Source: Pseudeuparius sepicola
Lineage: Eukaryota > Arthropoda > Insecta > Coleoptera > Anthribidae
DNA: 64,000 bases
Direction: 5' to 3'
Assembly: GCA_963920635.1 (NCBI GenBank)
Contig: OY987306.1
Span: 13,472,001-13,536,000 of the forward strand
Shown here: positions 49,913 through 61,700 of the stretch, piece after piece
Numbering within the stretch: the stretch's first letter is position 1
Layout: the number at the start of each line of letters is the position of its first letter
Made by a program: the position numbers and the translations under genes
Notes under the pieces: generated by a model
What the model saw: the letters and a program-made list of their open reading frames with translations, nothing else
Told to the model about the DNA's origin: nothing
Database searches by the model: none

Positions 49913-50233
49913 TTATAGCTGTTCCGGTTCTTGGACGGAAAATTGAATATTAGTTGTTTTCCCGACAGGTCCATAACTAATAAGATAATACTTTCGCCCG
50001 TTGAAAATGTCCTTGTTTACTTGCTCAATTCGTTCTTCTGTAAATTCTACCGTGAACCTTTGCGGTAAAATTGTTTTGAAATCGTCGAATTCCAAGGATA
50101 TCTTCTCGCCGAACTTGGTGTTTATTTTCGTAAATGCATGTACCTCAAACTTTCGGTTGACTTCCAAATCTTGGACCCTAATGAATTTCTTCAGGAACAA
50201 ACTGTTATTTAAATGGGTCACAAACGATGCCAT
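49913..50233 (-). CDS. Small Polinton protein, possible OB-fold DNA-binding protein
   Basis: 106 residues: VQDLEVNRKFEVHAFTKINT, KFGEKISLEFDDFKTILPQR, then NGRKYYLISYGPVGKTTNIQ. The beta-rich pattern 'x-T-K-F-G-x-K-I-x-L...F-L-P-Q-R' recurs in arthropod Polinton-linked proteins, as I recall, and looks like a single OB fold suited to ssDNA binding. This function is inferred, not established. It is the last gene before the right end. Confidence 0.5.
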   Translation of the reverse strand: MASFVTHLNNSLFLKKFIRVQDLEVNRKFEVHAFTKINTKFGEKISLEFDDFKTILPQRFTVEFTEERIEQVNKDIFNGRKYYLISYGPVGKTTNIQFSVQEPEQL

Positions 50234-50360
50234 ACTTTTAATCTTATTTAGTTAAGTTAAAAGTGAGAACTGTGTACTTTACCAATCAACCATCGAAATA
50301 TATACTAAAAAAAGTGGAGGGGATCCCCCCACACAAATCCCCCCCACCGCTAGATTTTAT

Positions 50361-50467
50361 CCCCGAAAACCCTATGCGGATCCTGGCTCAGGCTCAAAAC
50401 CCTTATGCGGAAGCTGGCTCACATATGGCGGCCATCTTTGAGCCAGGATCCGCTTTACTTAACTACT
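50361..50467. repeat. Polinton right terminal inverted repeat (107 bp)
   Basis: Complement of 31083-31189 with one difference, including the three 15-mers. Just inside it is a GGGGATCCCC palindrome with C-runs (50317-50347). Confidence 0.95.
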
Positions 50468-53400
50468 CATAAGCTTGGGTAAATTTTGTTAGTTCGTCTC
50501 TTATGGTAAGGATATTATTTTTTACTGGGATTTCTAGGATATCGATATTTATTCTTTCGAAAGGAGTTTTAGGAGTTTCGGTAATAACTAAGGGACTGTC
50601 CAAGTTTTGTCTACAAATTTTTGTCTTTTGGCAGATTTCGCACTGCCGAATAAATGTTTCGACGTCTTTAGTTAGTCCTGTCCAATTATATTTTTGTTTA
50701 ATACGTCTAATTGTTTCGTTTATTCCTCGATGTAAGTTTGTCTTGCCTGAATGAAATTGATCTATTATTATAGGTATTTGGTCTTCGTCTGGTATAGTCA
50801 CAATGTTCTGACAAATTGTTAGTTGGAAATTTTTATCTGAGAACAAAAAATTAAACATTTCTAAAATTGGAAAATCTGGATTGTTTTCAATGTAATAAGT
50901 TTTATTTTCTTCGAATATATCTTTACTGTAATAAAGAGATATGAAGAGTACTTGTATTGCGGTTTCAAAATTAAAAGGAACAGGAATTATATAATATTTT
51001 CTTTTAGCTACGGTTTGACTGGAAAGAACATTTGCTTTATTATAGTTAAAATCAGGATTTAGCTCAAGTAAATCATCAATAACTTTTTCGTGAAGGTCTG
51101 TTAATTTGTCTTGTTGAAAAATTAGTACAATGTCCTTGTGTGTTTTGTCTAAAAGTTGATTATTTGTATATTGGATTTTAGAATAGTCGATCATTGAAGT
51201 CGTCTTGTATAGATCAAAAAATCTGTCAAATTCATTACAGATTATAGCAATTTCGTCAGTCTCATTATTGTCAATAGGCGGGTCAATGTCTTGAGGATTA
51301 TCATGGGAAGTAGATGGTTCGTCTAGGGAAGTATGAAAGGAAACAGCTTCTTTTATATGATTGATTTTGATTCGAGATAAAGCGTCGGCATTTCGATTAA
51401 TTTTTCCAGGTTTATAAATTATTTGATAATTATATTCTTCTAATTTAAGTCGCCAACGTGCTAAACGACTACCGGGATCTTTTATTGAGAAAAGCCAGGT
51501 TAAAGGTCTATGATCTGTAACCAATAAGAATTTTCGTCCGAAAAGATAAGGTCTATAGTTTTTTACGGCAGCAATTATTGCCAAAAGTTCTTTCTCTATA
51601 ACGCTATATTTCATTTCTGCTGGACTTAAGGTTCTTGAAAAGTATGTTATGGGAAGATCATTTCCAACAGGTCCTTGCGAAAGTACCGCGCCTACAGCAA
51701 AAGCGCTTGCATCTGTAGTTAAAACAAATTCTTTTTCAAAATTAGGATATATTAGAATTGGTGAAGTTATTAATGCATTTTTAAGTTGTTCGAAAGATTC
51801 ACGACAATCTTTATCAAAAATAAATGGTACGTCTTTTCTTAAAAGTCGAGTTAAAGGCTTTGTCATTTTTGCGAAGTTTGGAATAAACTTCCTGTAGTAA
51901 CCAGTAAGACCCAAAAATTGTTTAATTTGTTTAGTATTGGCAGGTTGAGGAAAATCGATAACAGCTTGTACTTTTTGTGGATTTGGTTTGACCCCTTCAG
52001 GTGTAATAACATGTCCTAAATAAATTACTTCTTTTCGTAAGAATTCACACTTATCTGGCTGTATTTTTAGATTTGAATTTCTTAATCTTTGAAAAACTTC
52101 AGTAATACGAGAGATATGTTCATTAATTGTGGAAGAATAAATAATAATGTCGTCCATGTAAACTAAGCACTTTTCGTTTTGTATCCCCATTAGTATATTA
52201 TCCATAACCCTCTGAAAGGTTGAGGGCGCATTACGAAGGCCAAAGGGCATACGTAAATATTCGAAATGTCCATTTTCAATGGAAAAAGCAGTTTTCGAAA
52301 TGTCTTCTGGATTCATTTCAATTTGTTGAAAACCAGAAGCCAAATCTAAAGTAGTAAAATAATGGCAATTACCCAACTGATCTAATATATCTGAAATATT
52401 AGGCAGTGGATACCTGTCATTAACTGTTAATTCATTTAATTTCCGATAATCAATTACGATTCTCCATTTTTGTTTGCCTGAAGCGTCTAATTTTTTTGGA
52501 ACGACCCATACTGGGGACGACCATGGTGAAACAGAAGGTCTAATTATTCCTTGAGAAAGCATTTTATTAATTTGTGTTTTTACTTCTTCCTTGTGAACTT
52601 GTGGATATCGATAAGATTTAGTAAAAATTGGCTTAGCGTCGCCTGTATCGATAGTATGTTTTATTTCATTAGTGAAACTTAGGAAATCTCCGTCAAAGTA
52701 AAATATATCTTCAAAATTCAAGCATAAATTAGTAATTAATTCTTTTTCTTCTTCGTTTAAATGTTCTAGCCTTAATGATTCTTTTATTTCTTCTACTCTG
52801 CTTTTCGTTTTATTAAAATTACAAATAATATTAGCACTAGCGTTCGTTTCTTTAATGTAAGGCTCAAATTCAAATTCTTCGAAACAAATATCCTTTGTTA
52901 TGGCATTAGCGTTTAATATTGTCGTATAAAAATTACCGTCTTCGTTTATTTTTACTATAGCATTTGGCACGTATACCTTTTCTACTCGTTGTGCGCATAA
53001 AATCATTTCTTTATTCGTATATCTATTCATATGAAACTTGCATATTTTTTCGCAACGCGGTTCTATCGTAACCTGATTTATATTATAACTCGTATTTTCG
53101 CTTTCAAAATTATTTATATTTTCCGTGTAATCATTATTATTATTATTATTTCGTTCATAAGCGTTTATATGAAGGCTATCGTATCTTTCGTCAACATTAA
53201 CTTGTCTTTTATAAACAACTCGATTATTAATATCATTATTATTTGTTAACTCGTTTAATTCATCTCCGTCTTTAAATAATTCGTGTACCTTATAGTACGT
53301 AATTAATTGTTTATTCCTAAAATCTACTATTGCACCGTACCTTTCTAAAAAGTCAGCGCCTAAAATTCCGTCAAATCCTATATCTAGATCGCAAATATAA

Positions 53401-53690
53401 ACTTTATGGGGAGAAAGAGGACCCGTAAAAGAAACAAATACCGCTTCAGTAATAGGAATTGATTGGCCAGAAATACCTTTAATTTGAAAATTTTCTGGAC
53501 ATCGATTTAAAAATTGCTGAACCGTCTCTGGTTTGAAAATTGAAATACCAGCTCCTGTGTCAATTAAAATTTTGTACTTATCGGTATTATCTTTAATATA
53601 ATATAGATTGCTATTGTCAACGGTATTTATGCAAACGTTTGGTCCGTATTGGTCATACCAAGATTCTTGAAGTTGGGAATAGGATTCTGG
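50468..53690 (-). CDS. Gypsy-1 pol: protease, RT, RNase H and integrase N-terminal part
   Basis: The frame is open from about 53690, in a -1 relation to gag. Protease: ILIDTGAGISIFKP (active DTG at about 53553-53561) and ILGADFLERYG. RT: PVWVVPKKLDASGKQKWRIV, FTTLDLASGFQQIEM, MPFGLRNAPSTFQ and VYMDDIIIYS (intact YMDD). RNase H: VLTTDASAFAVGAVLSQG, KYSVIEKELLAII and [11 protein letters not shown]. Integrase: the HHCC zinc region (HSGKTNLHRG, CEICQKTKIC) and INIDILEIP with the first Asp. It is cut by the Polinton after LTKFTQAY; the stop used now comes from the Polinton end. The ATG at 53030 is internal and not the start. Confidence 0.92.
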
Positions 53691-54822
53691 TCCGAGGCTG
53701 TTAATTGAAAATTTTCGCTTTGGCCCAGATAATGTTGTTGGGGAGTTCTATTTTGGTTATTTGGATTTGAATTTGGGAATCTAGGAGTAAAATTTTGATT
53801 AGAAGGCTGGAAACCTGAATTATTATTAAAAGTTCTTGGGAAATTGTTTCTAGGAATATTATTAGAAAAATTTCTAGGAGGTTGATTTCTTGGTTGGAAG
53901 TTTTGAGGGTGATTCCTAGGTTGGAAAGAAGGAGTTTGAAAATTATTTTGCTGAGGAAAAGATGGTCTTTGATGGAACCTATTTTGGGAGAAATTATTCC
54001 TTTGGGAGTTATTTTGGAAATTGTTAGAGTAGCTAGAAGGATTTGGACCATTTCTGTAATAATTATTTTGATTTTTAGTTCGACATTCATTGATAGTATG
54101 TCCATTTCTTTTGCAATAATTACAAAATTTTGGAAAATTATTACTGGTTCTTTTGATATTATTATTGAAGACTGGTACACGATTTTGCCTCTGAAATTTT
54201 TGATTTTCAAAATAAGAAAGTTGCAATTCTCTCTTAATTAAAGCTATAGCATCCATCATGTTGGGTGGATTGCTAGCACGAATTAGTTGCCCTATTCTTG
54301 GTTCTAAACCTGTCAAAACTGTATTTAAACACATGCTATCGATTAATGTAGCTTGCGATTCTTTTTGTTCCCTAGGGGAAGGCTTTGTTTTCCTATTGCG
54401 GCATACATTTTCGAGCAGTGAGTTTGAACTCTGCCTACAAAAGTCAAAGCATTTTCATTTTGGGATTGACACATTCTTTGTAAATCTTGAATTAATGAAG
54501 TTAGATCGCGAGGATCTCCGAAATGAACGTTAAGTAATTGTTTGATTTCGCGCCAGGTACTCAAATCTCTTGAATTAATGAGTTGGGCTGCACGTCCCTT
54601 TAATTGATTTTTAATTTTTATAACAAGTAGAATGGCTTGGTCGCCAACAGTCATTTGCATGGCCCTATCACATGCAATGATAAAAGTATTTAAATTGATT
54701 TGATCCCCATCGTATTCAGGGATGATAGAAAATATTTCGCTTAATTTAAATGGTACTTCGTCGTTATTTGAAGCGTTTGCTTCATTGTTTACATTAGAGT
54801 TTATAGCTTCGTTATTCGGCAT
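53627..54822 (-). pseudogene. Gypsy-1 gag with one frameshift
   Basis: The N-terminal part (54343-54822) starts MPNNEAINSNVNNEA and has SIIPEYDGDQINLNTFIIAC and LKGRAAQLINSRDLSTWREI, a capsid pattern. The frame changes near 54365 and the C-terminal part (53627-54334) follows: CLNTVLTGLEPRIGQLIRAS, a zinc knuckle CNYCKRNGHTINEC, then Asn/Gln/Pro/Phe-rich sequence. The gag stop overlaps the pol frame, so gag-pol linkage by a -1 frameshift is likely (family behaviour). Confidence 0.85.
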
Positions 54823-55141
54823 GTTGAAATGAAAAGGTAATATCGTTATAACGTAGAAAGTTCAATAATAGCAACGTAGAGAGTTCAAAAAAAAATCACA
54901 AATAAAATTCACTTCAAGTTTTTCACTTACAATAGAAGTAACTTCATGCTCGCTGGATGTCGTTGATGCTGCTGTTGTTGCTGGATGCTGGCCTCAGGAG
55001 ACTGTCCTTCTTAGTGCCTCCGGATCTTCCTGTCGAAGACCCTTTTCAGCTGGCTCCAATCGTAGTGGTGTGGTGACCCCCGAGGAGACTGTCCTTCTAA
55101 GTGCCTCCGGATCTCCCTCGTTGAAGACCCTTTTATCGAGG

Positions 55142-55159
55142 ATCCCACTTCTGACACCA
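55142..55159 (-). promoter_or_regulatory. Gypsy-1 primer-binding site, probably tRNA-Leu
   Basis: The minus strand reads TGGTGTCAGAAGTGGGAT directly after the LTR, complementary to a tRNA 3' end of the form ATCCCACTTCTGACACCA, which I associate with insect tRNA-Leu. It differs from the TGGCGCAGTCG site of Gypsy-2, so the two Gypsy elements use different primers. Confidence 0.65.
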
Positions 55160-55162
55160 AAT

Positions 55163-55574
55163 TGTTACGGGCGACGTGAAGACGAAGACTTTTTAAAAAA
55201 CTTTTATTCGAGTAACGCGAGTTACAGAGTTTCGGCTTAGACTACAGACAAGACTAGAATTCTCACTCTTACTTTACTAGGTCCTATTTATACAGATCTG
55301 TTATGCTGAGGTGTTGTGGTTCTCATGGGAAAAGAATATAAAGACAAAGGGAAGATCAAATTCTGCAATTCTTGCAGTAAGCAAGTTTTAACAATACTCA
55401 AAAGGAATATGATATGTTCTAGTAATCATTCTAGAACAATATACAATGGAAAATGATATCTTTGTAGTAAGCATCTTGAACAATAGAGAATGAGAACATA
55501 ATATCCAACAGTAAACAGAATCAAGGGTAAAAACAAGGTTATGATCAAGGTGATGCTTGAGGTCGGATATAACA
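55163..55574 (-). repeat. Gypsy-1 5' LTR (412 bp)
   Basis: On the minus strand it begins TGTTATATCCGACC and ends CGTAACA, with TGTTA...TAACA inverted ends. TATAAATA (55285-55292) and AATAAA (55203-55208) provide promoter and polyadenylation signals. Gypsy-2 protease sequence resumes at 55575. No 3' LTR partner is found in the window. Confidence 0.75.
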
Positions 55575-57947
55575 TCTATGATGAAATATCACGGTCTTAT
55601 TGGCATGGACTTATTGAAAAGACTACGATCAAATATAGATCTCAACAATAAATTACTAAAGACTCCCAAAGTTCAAATACCTCTACTTTCGGAAAACTCC
55701 AATTCAAAACAACTTTTCAAAAATGTTATCACTCTTTAATTATACCACCTCGAACTCAAAAAGTAGTTAAAGTTCCAGTATGCCATAAAAATGGCCTCGG
55801 TATTTTAGATTACAATAATTTTGACAACAATTTAGAATCCCCTCGTGCTGTAGTTGATATTCAAAATTATTTCGCGACAACAACAATTATAAATCCAAAT
55901 TTAGAACCCTTTGAAGTCATAATTACTGAACCTTTAGACGTTGAAATTTTAAACCCTAATGAGATTAATTTTATCGACAAAATCGAAGATAATTCAGAAC
56001 TCTCAGAAACTCAAGATAATCTACTAAAACAAAATTTAAAAAATATTAGACTTGATCATTGCAATTACGAAGAAAAGTCCGCTTTACGTAACTTTTTTAT
56101 TCATACAGGGACATCTTTTACTGTGAAAAAATAACTTTAAACTTTACAAATAAAGTCAAACATAAAATTAATCTCACAGAAGAAAAACCTATTTTTACTA
56201 AATCATATAGATTTCCCGAAATCCATCGACAAGAAGTAAAATCCCAAATAGATAAAATGTTACAACAAAAAATTATTGAACCATTCACATCCCCGTGGAG
56301 CAGTCCAATCTGGATCGTTCCAAAGAAACTCGACGCTAGTAAAAAAAGGAAATGGCGAGTAGTCATCGACTATCGTAAGTTAAATGACAAAACTATTAGT
56401 GACAAATATCCCCTTCCAAACATAACGGACATATTAGACAGACTAGGACGTGCGAATTACTTTACAACACTCGATTTGGCCTCCGGTTATCATCAAATTG
56501 AAGTTGACGAAAATGATGTACCCAAAACTGCATTTTCTACTGATTCTGGACATTATCAATTCTTACGAATGCCATTCGGCCTTAAAAATGCACCCAGTAC
56601 ATTTCAGAGATTAATAGATAATATTTTACGTGGTTTAACAAACAAAATTTGTCTCGTATATTTAAATGATATAATAGTTTTCAGTACATCTCTCCAAGAA
56701 CATATAATTAATCTCAAAAAAGTTTTCGACAGACTACGTGACGCAAATTTTAAAGTACAACTTGACAAATGCGACTTTCTACAAAAAACTGTTGCTTACC
56801 TCGGACACATTATTACATCAGAAGGAGTGAAACCCAATCCCGAAAAAATTTCCTGTATTCAAAAATTCCCCATTCCTAAAACTTAAAAAGAAATAAAATC
56901 ATTCCTTGGATTACTTGGATATTACCGCCGCTTTATTAAAGATTTCGCAAAAATAACTAAACCTTTAACTCCCTGTTTAAAGAAGAAAGCTCAAGTTACT
57001 CATAGTCAAAAATTCATAGAAGCTTTCAACACATGTAAGAAAATTTTGTGTAATGATCCGATGTTACAGTATCCTGACTTTTCCAAAGAATTCATTCTAA
57101 CTACTGCCTCACGCACCCTAAATGACAAAATTACAGTACTATTGAGAAAGAGTTACTGAGCATTGTTTGGGCTTGTAAGTACTTCCGTCCCTACCTATAT
57201 GGTCGAAAATTTACAATAGTTACCGATCATCGCCCCCTCACGTGGCTTTTTAATTTAAAAGAACCCAATTCAAAATTGGTTCGTTGGCGTCTCAAATTAG
57301 AAGAGTATGATTACAAAATTGTTTATAAAAAGGGTAAGTTAAACTCCAATGCCGATGCATTCTCTCGTATAAATTTGAATATTCATGAAACCCAATCTGT
57401 TATCAATAATCCAGGAGATATAAATCAAGAAACTTTCGAATTTTTAAGAAACTATGTAGAAAACCCAGAAAATTTTGAACTACCCAGTACAAGCCAAGAA
57501 ATTTCTAACAGTAATGTAAACAATACCCAAGCAAGTTCATTAACGCCAGACACTCACACAGCTGACCCCGTCCCGCGAACGAAACCTAAGATAATAATTC
57601 ACTTCGACATACAAATCCGACCTCCTGATAAAAGTAGACCGACAATATTAAATGACGCACCTATAGAAATTAGCGATGACGAAACTGCCCATTCCCTCTC
57701 AAAAGAAATATGTAATGAAAGTTTACCTATTTTGGACGAAATTATCAATAATAAAACGAATCAAATACATATTTTCAAAAATAATGTCGATAAACTTTCA
57801 GTAGAACAAGAAAACTATTTGCACCAAAAAATTATGACAGTCAAAATTCCTTTAATTTCAAATAAGCAATTAATCCTAGATTTTCTAAAGCAATATCTGA
57901 GACCAAACACTACGTATCACATTTATTTTATCATTCGCAATTTATAA
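55575..57947 (+). pseudogene. Gypsy-2 pol: protease end, RT, RNase H (decayed)
   Basis: Begins KYHGLIGMDLLKRLRSN, the end of protease. RT spans about 56120-57000: SPIWIVPKKLDAS, YFTTLDLASGYHQIEVD, MPFGLKNAPSTFQ, and LVYLNDIIVF, where the first catalytic Asp of YxDD is Asn. A TAA at 56884 interrupts the frame before FLGLLGYYRRFIKDFA. RNase H has a deletion and frame change near 57100-57130, then [20 protein letters not shown]. From 57276 a linker continues to 57947. It cannot make active enzyme. Confidence 0.85.
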
Positions 57948-58144
57948 CACAATTTTCAAATATTTACTCAGAGCATTTCAATCGATTAGGTCCCAAACTG
58001 ATAATATGTACAAAATTAATTAATACCGTAAAAGACAAAGAGGAACAGTTATTACTAATAAAAAATCATCATTTAGGAAAAACGAATCATCGCGGAATAC
58101 AAGAAACACTAAATTATTTAAAGAGAAACTATTTTTGGATAAAT

Positions 58145-59007
58145 ATGAAATCCGATATTACTGCATATATAAATGCATGCGAAATTTGTCAGAGAACCAA
58201 ATACGGTAGAAACCCTCCATATGTACCTCAAGTATTAACTGAAACTCCTTGTAAACCATTCCAGTTAGTTCATGTCGATGTGTTCTATTATGACACCAGA
58301 AACTATTTAACTTTCGTTGACGCTTTCTTGAAATTCGCGCAAGCTACATTAATTCCCGGAAAATTCGCTACAACCATATGTGATGCTCTTGTAAAATATT
58401 TTTGTTCTTTCGGTACTCCTCAACAGATCATTTTAGACAATGGACGTGAATTCAATAATGAAACGGTTAAGGAATTATTGAAATTACATAAAATAGATAT
58501 TCATTTCACTACACCAGGCCAACACGAGTCAAACAGTATAGTAGAACGTTTCCATTCCACAATAATAGAACACCTGCGAATTTTAAAAGAATCTTTCCCT
58601 AACGAAACCTACTTAATAAATTACGCCGTTTTAGGTTATAATTGCTCAATACACAGTTCGACGACATTCACGCCTTTTGAATTAGTATACGGTCATACGG
58701 ACTTAAGAAAGACATTTCAGAATAAAATAGAAATATCCAAAATCAACTCTCCCGGAATTCTCCCTTTTGAATTAGGCCAAGCTTGCGTTATAAAAAGTAA
58801 ACATGTTTTCTTATATGATATAAATTTACCAGACATAAAAACTCGAATTGATGGGATAACAAACATTTTCCAAAACATTAATTCCTCACTCAACTTTGGA
58901 AGTTGGAATTTTCTACTTAGAAATTCTCGTAATATTTCAGAACACTTATATCCTTTAATTATCGAACTTATAAATACAGGGCTTCTGTTACACGATGCCA
59001 AAAATTA
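58145..59007 (+). pseudogene. Gypsy-2 integrase joined to an env fragment by deletion
   Basis: The integrase has CEICQRTKYG, LVHVDVFYYD (first Asp), IILDNGREFNNETV (second Asp), ESNSIVERFHSTIIEHLR (Glu) and TPFELVYGHTDLR. After about residue 197 the sequence changes abruptly to KSKHVFLYDINLPDIKTRID, resembling the N-terminal ectodomain of an errantivirus Env. The end of integrase and the start of env are deleted and the parts fused in frame. Nothing of Env after about 59007 or a 3' LTR is seen. Confidence 0.75.
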
Positions 59008-59009
59008 GT

Positions 59010-59858
59010 TTTGAAATTTCGCGGTTTCCTCGTATACATTGCTAATTGACTTTAGGTCTGCACCTGTAATTTTTTTCGGAAAAATGCAAATATCTCAAAA
59101 ACGGTTGGGTTTAGACATAGGATATGTTGCATGTTTGTGTTCCAAAATGATGTCCAGAATCCAAAAATGCAATAATATACAGTGTGTTCCATTTGAGATA
59201 AGAAAGTTGATATCGACTTCCGGTATAACCGGAAGTGCTAGATTCACCAAGATATTTTAGTTGAGCAGCACCCATCGGCATTGGTGAGGTGCCAAATTTT
59301 CAGAATTTTCCTACTTTTAGTTTTCCATATATAGATCGATGCAGTTCGTGGTGGGCCACCAGGTAGTTTAAGCTATATACGTCTGTGGCTATACCTACGT
59401 ATCTACGCAGGAAACCAAAAAGTTAAAGGCTGATAAGTTTGTCACGTGATTTTTGTTAACTATAACATCGGTTTTTATTCAAGGCAAAAATGTATATTAT
59501 ATTATATAATATGAACTAAGTTCTACATTCGTTAAGAAAGTTGGACTTCAGCGCCTTAGTGCATAAATGTTTTTTTAAATCGGCACTAAAGAATCTCAAA
59601 ATCACCATTAAAAGCTCATAAATCTGCACTAGAGTAGACCATCATTGTGTGATTTTTTCTATAAGTTGGTATTAGCAAAATTTAGCGACTAATCTAGCAA
59701 GACAAAGGCATAGTTAGTTGGATTATGTTTTCACATTTTGTATAATGTGGAACTTTGCAAAACTTTTCCAAATTCCGAACTGAAAGTTCATACTGCATAG
59801 TTACGCCGTTTTTCATATAATAAAACTTCTTGTATCCCGATTTATATATATTATATAT
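59010..59858. other. No gene; fragments of dispersed repeats
   Basis: AT-rich. CAGTGTGTTCCATTTGAG near 59180 looks like the end of a MITE, and 59570-59700 resembles 12565-12715. No coding sequence supported. Confidence 0.4.
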
Positions 59859-59973
59859 ATACTCCTGGACAAAATTAACGCACCACTTTAATTAATATCA
59901 ATATTTACAATAAAAACACAAAATAAAAGTAAGTTAAATCCAAATGTAGACACTCTAAGTGGTTCATATTAAA

Positions 59974-60157
59974 TACGTAGAAATAAGATCCTCCAATTCT
60001 AGAGAACCACAATATAATAAATAAATATACAATAAAATAGTTGTAACTAGTTTCTGCTCTACTGAGCTATCATGATACTAGTAATTCAAAAGTTTTTAGA
60101 AATTATATAATATTGTCAAAAAATTTTTTTATAGGTGGAGGATCTTATTTCTACGTA
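59974..60157. mobile_element. Small MITE with 22-bp perfect inverted ends
   Basis: 59974-59995 and 60136-60157 are perfect complements (starting TACGTAGAAATAAGATCC). The 184-bp element sits in the 3' part of the Tc1 relic and has no ORF. Confidence 0.8.
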
Positions 60158-60574
60158 AAAGTAAGTTACATTGAAATGATAACGAAATGACCTTAACATG
60201 ACTTTAATTTGCGTTAAAGTTTCATTAAAAATGTGTTCTTGCTGAAAATGCATAAATAAGCTCGCATAAATCCAAATTAATTAAGAAAAAAAAACAGAAT
60301 AAATATTTTGGCCAACATTAATACCGTGCATTTATGCGTCGGGGCATGCTTGATATCAAATGTTCAACAAAAGCTTGCAAAATATATAGCGACCTCTATA
60401 AGTTGGTTGTGATTAGCACGGGGTCTACGATTTCGAATCTTTTTTTTTTGAGATAGTCCCATAGATGCTCTATAGCTACATGGGGATGAGCGTTGTTCTG
60501 CTTGAATAAAAAATTAGGTCCAACAAACGGAGCAAAAGGCATTATATCTTCGACAATAATGTTGTCTAAGTAAT

Positions 60575-61700
60575 ATTCTAATATAGTTTCCCGGTCTTCA
60601 ATGCAACTTTATATAAACTTTCCCAAAAATAAGACCATATTTTGTAAAGTTTATATTAACAAATCATGTAATATAACTCGACGTTTCGCTCCTGATTTGG
60701 AGCTTTTTCAAGAGTAAAGCCTATAAAAAAATTTTAATATTATATACTACCTAATTAAATTTTATACAAATAGAACAAATCTATGAAATAAATATATTAG
60801 AAAATTGCCTACCTTAACATGACCTCAAATATTTTTAAAAAGATGAATTAGTCAAAATATTCTTTGGTATAGTGATAAATAATTGTTTCGAAATATAAAT
60901 TTAAAAATGATGTAAAAAAGAATGACAGACATTAAATTAGAATCCTATCATATTGACAAATAAGTAATATATATATACAAGGTTCTGTGTTACAAAGAAA
61001 AACAGTGGATACTGTAATAAAAGAAATACAGTTGTTATTGATTGGCTTATTAGGAATTCAAATTAGGAAAAAACATATTTATAGAATTGTACAAAATTGT
61101 TGATATCTGTTTTGTTGTTAAAATTATTACCTATAGAATTAATATAACAAGATTCAAGGAAAAGTCTTTTCCAGTAATTTCTTTCACCATGTAATATTTC
61201 AGTGTTGTCATAATCAAATGAATGTCCCTGTTTTTAACGTATGGTCAGATAATCCAGAATGTTGATCATTGTTAATTCTTATATTATATTTATGTTGGTA
61301 GATTCTTTTTCGTAAATATTGTGAAGTTTGGCCAATGTAACATTTTTATTGTCTTGACATTGTAAACAATTTATTTTATAAATAATATTAGATCTAAGTT
61401 TAATATCTGTCTTATCTTTTAGTGAATTGCATAAGAAATTAATACAATTCGTGGGTTGCCAAGCTGGTTTTAATCCAAAAGGTTTAAGTAAATCTTGTAT
61501 GTTCTCTAGAATTGCATGTTAAGGTAACTTGACAAATTTCAAAGTGTTATTATTCGTATTTAAAGAGTTTTGTAATGTTGTTTCAATAGAAGGAAACCGT
61601 ACATGATTAAGACCTTTATTAATAATAAAATTGACAAAAGTTCTAGAATAACAGTTATTTTTGTTATATTTATATTTGTTAATATAAACTTTAAAAAATT
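60575..61700 (-). mobile_element. 5'-truncated Penelope-like element with GIY-YIG endonuclease
   Basis: Flanked by a 10-bp target duplication TCTAAGTAAT (60565-60574, 61701-61710) inside the Tc1 transposase gene. The minus strand encodes CYIGQTSQYLRKRIYQHKYN near 61285-61344, followed by HSGLSDHTLKTG, the GIY-YIG endonuclease of Penelope elements; frames are broken. Its 3' region has a helix of GCTCC/GGAGC followed by GAAAC near 60690-60715, similar to degenerate hammerhead-like motifs of this group. RT is missing through 5' truncation. Confidence 0.75.

Larger units (their letters stand above)
31083..50467 (+). mobile_element. Polinton/Maverick, 19,385 bp
   Basis: Both ends begin AGTAGTTAAG (AGT...ACT ends are the Polinton rule) and are flanked by the 6-bp duplication CATAAG (31077-31082, 50468-50473). 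It encodes the diagnostic gene set: protein-primed PolB, retroviral-type integrase, adenain-type protease, packaging ATPase, major capsid and penton. Most ORFs are open, and the insertion interrupts the integrase gene of Gypsy-1, so it is the youngest large element here. Structural and packaging genes lie on the plus strand at 31.3-39.2 kb, polB on the minus strand, and accessory genes at 43-50 kb. Confidence 0.96.
28080..55574 (-). mobile_element. Gypsy-1: env-bearing LTR retrotransposon with macro domain, split by Polinton
   Basis: Minus-strand order: 5' LTR (55163-55574), PBS, gag (54822-53627), protease/RT/RNase H/integrase (about 53690-50474), Polinton insertion, rest of integrase plus a macro domain (31082-29864), env (29888-28014). 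The 3' LTR is missing at the junction with Gypsy-2 near 28080. Pol is largely open while Gypsy-2 pol is riddled with lesions, so Gypsy-1 is younger. Breaks seen: a frameshift in gag near 54365 and one in integrase near 30886. Confidence 0.85.
26142..59007 (+). mobile_element. Gypsy-2: errantivirus-type LTR retrotransposon, decayed and interrupted
   Basis: The left part (26142 to about 28079) has the 5' LTR, primer-binding site, gag and the start of protease. The right part (55575-59007) has the end of protease, RT, RNase H, integrase and an env fragment. The two parts are on the same strand and consecutive in the gag-pol order, so the intervening 27.5 kb (Gypsy-1 plus Polinton) inserted into it. 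The DTG-bearing stretch of protease is missing and no 3' LTR is seen. Many stops and frameshifts make it the oldest layer of the nest. Confidence 0.8.

Noticed and set aside
53701..54210. 169-codon minus-strand Ile-rich ORF overlapping Gypsy-1 gag
   Set aside because: Out-of-frame shadow of the Asn/Gln-rich gag region, which has the zinc knuckle.
60680..60720. Second hammerhead ribozyme (minus strand)
   Set aside because: The core reads CUUGAAA rather than CUGANGA, so only the general stem-GAAA layout is kept; noted as part of the Penelope element.
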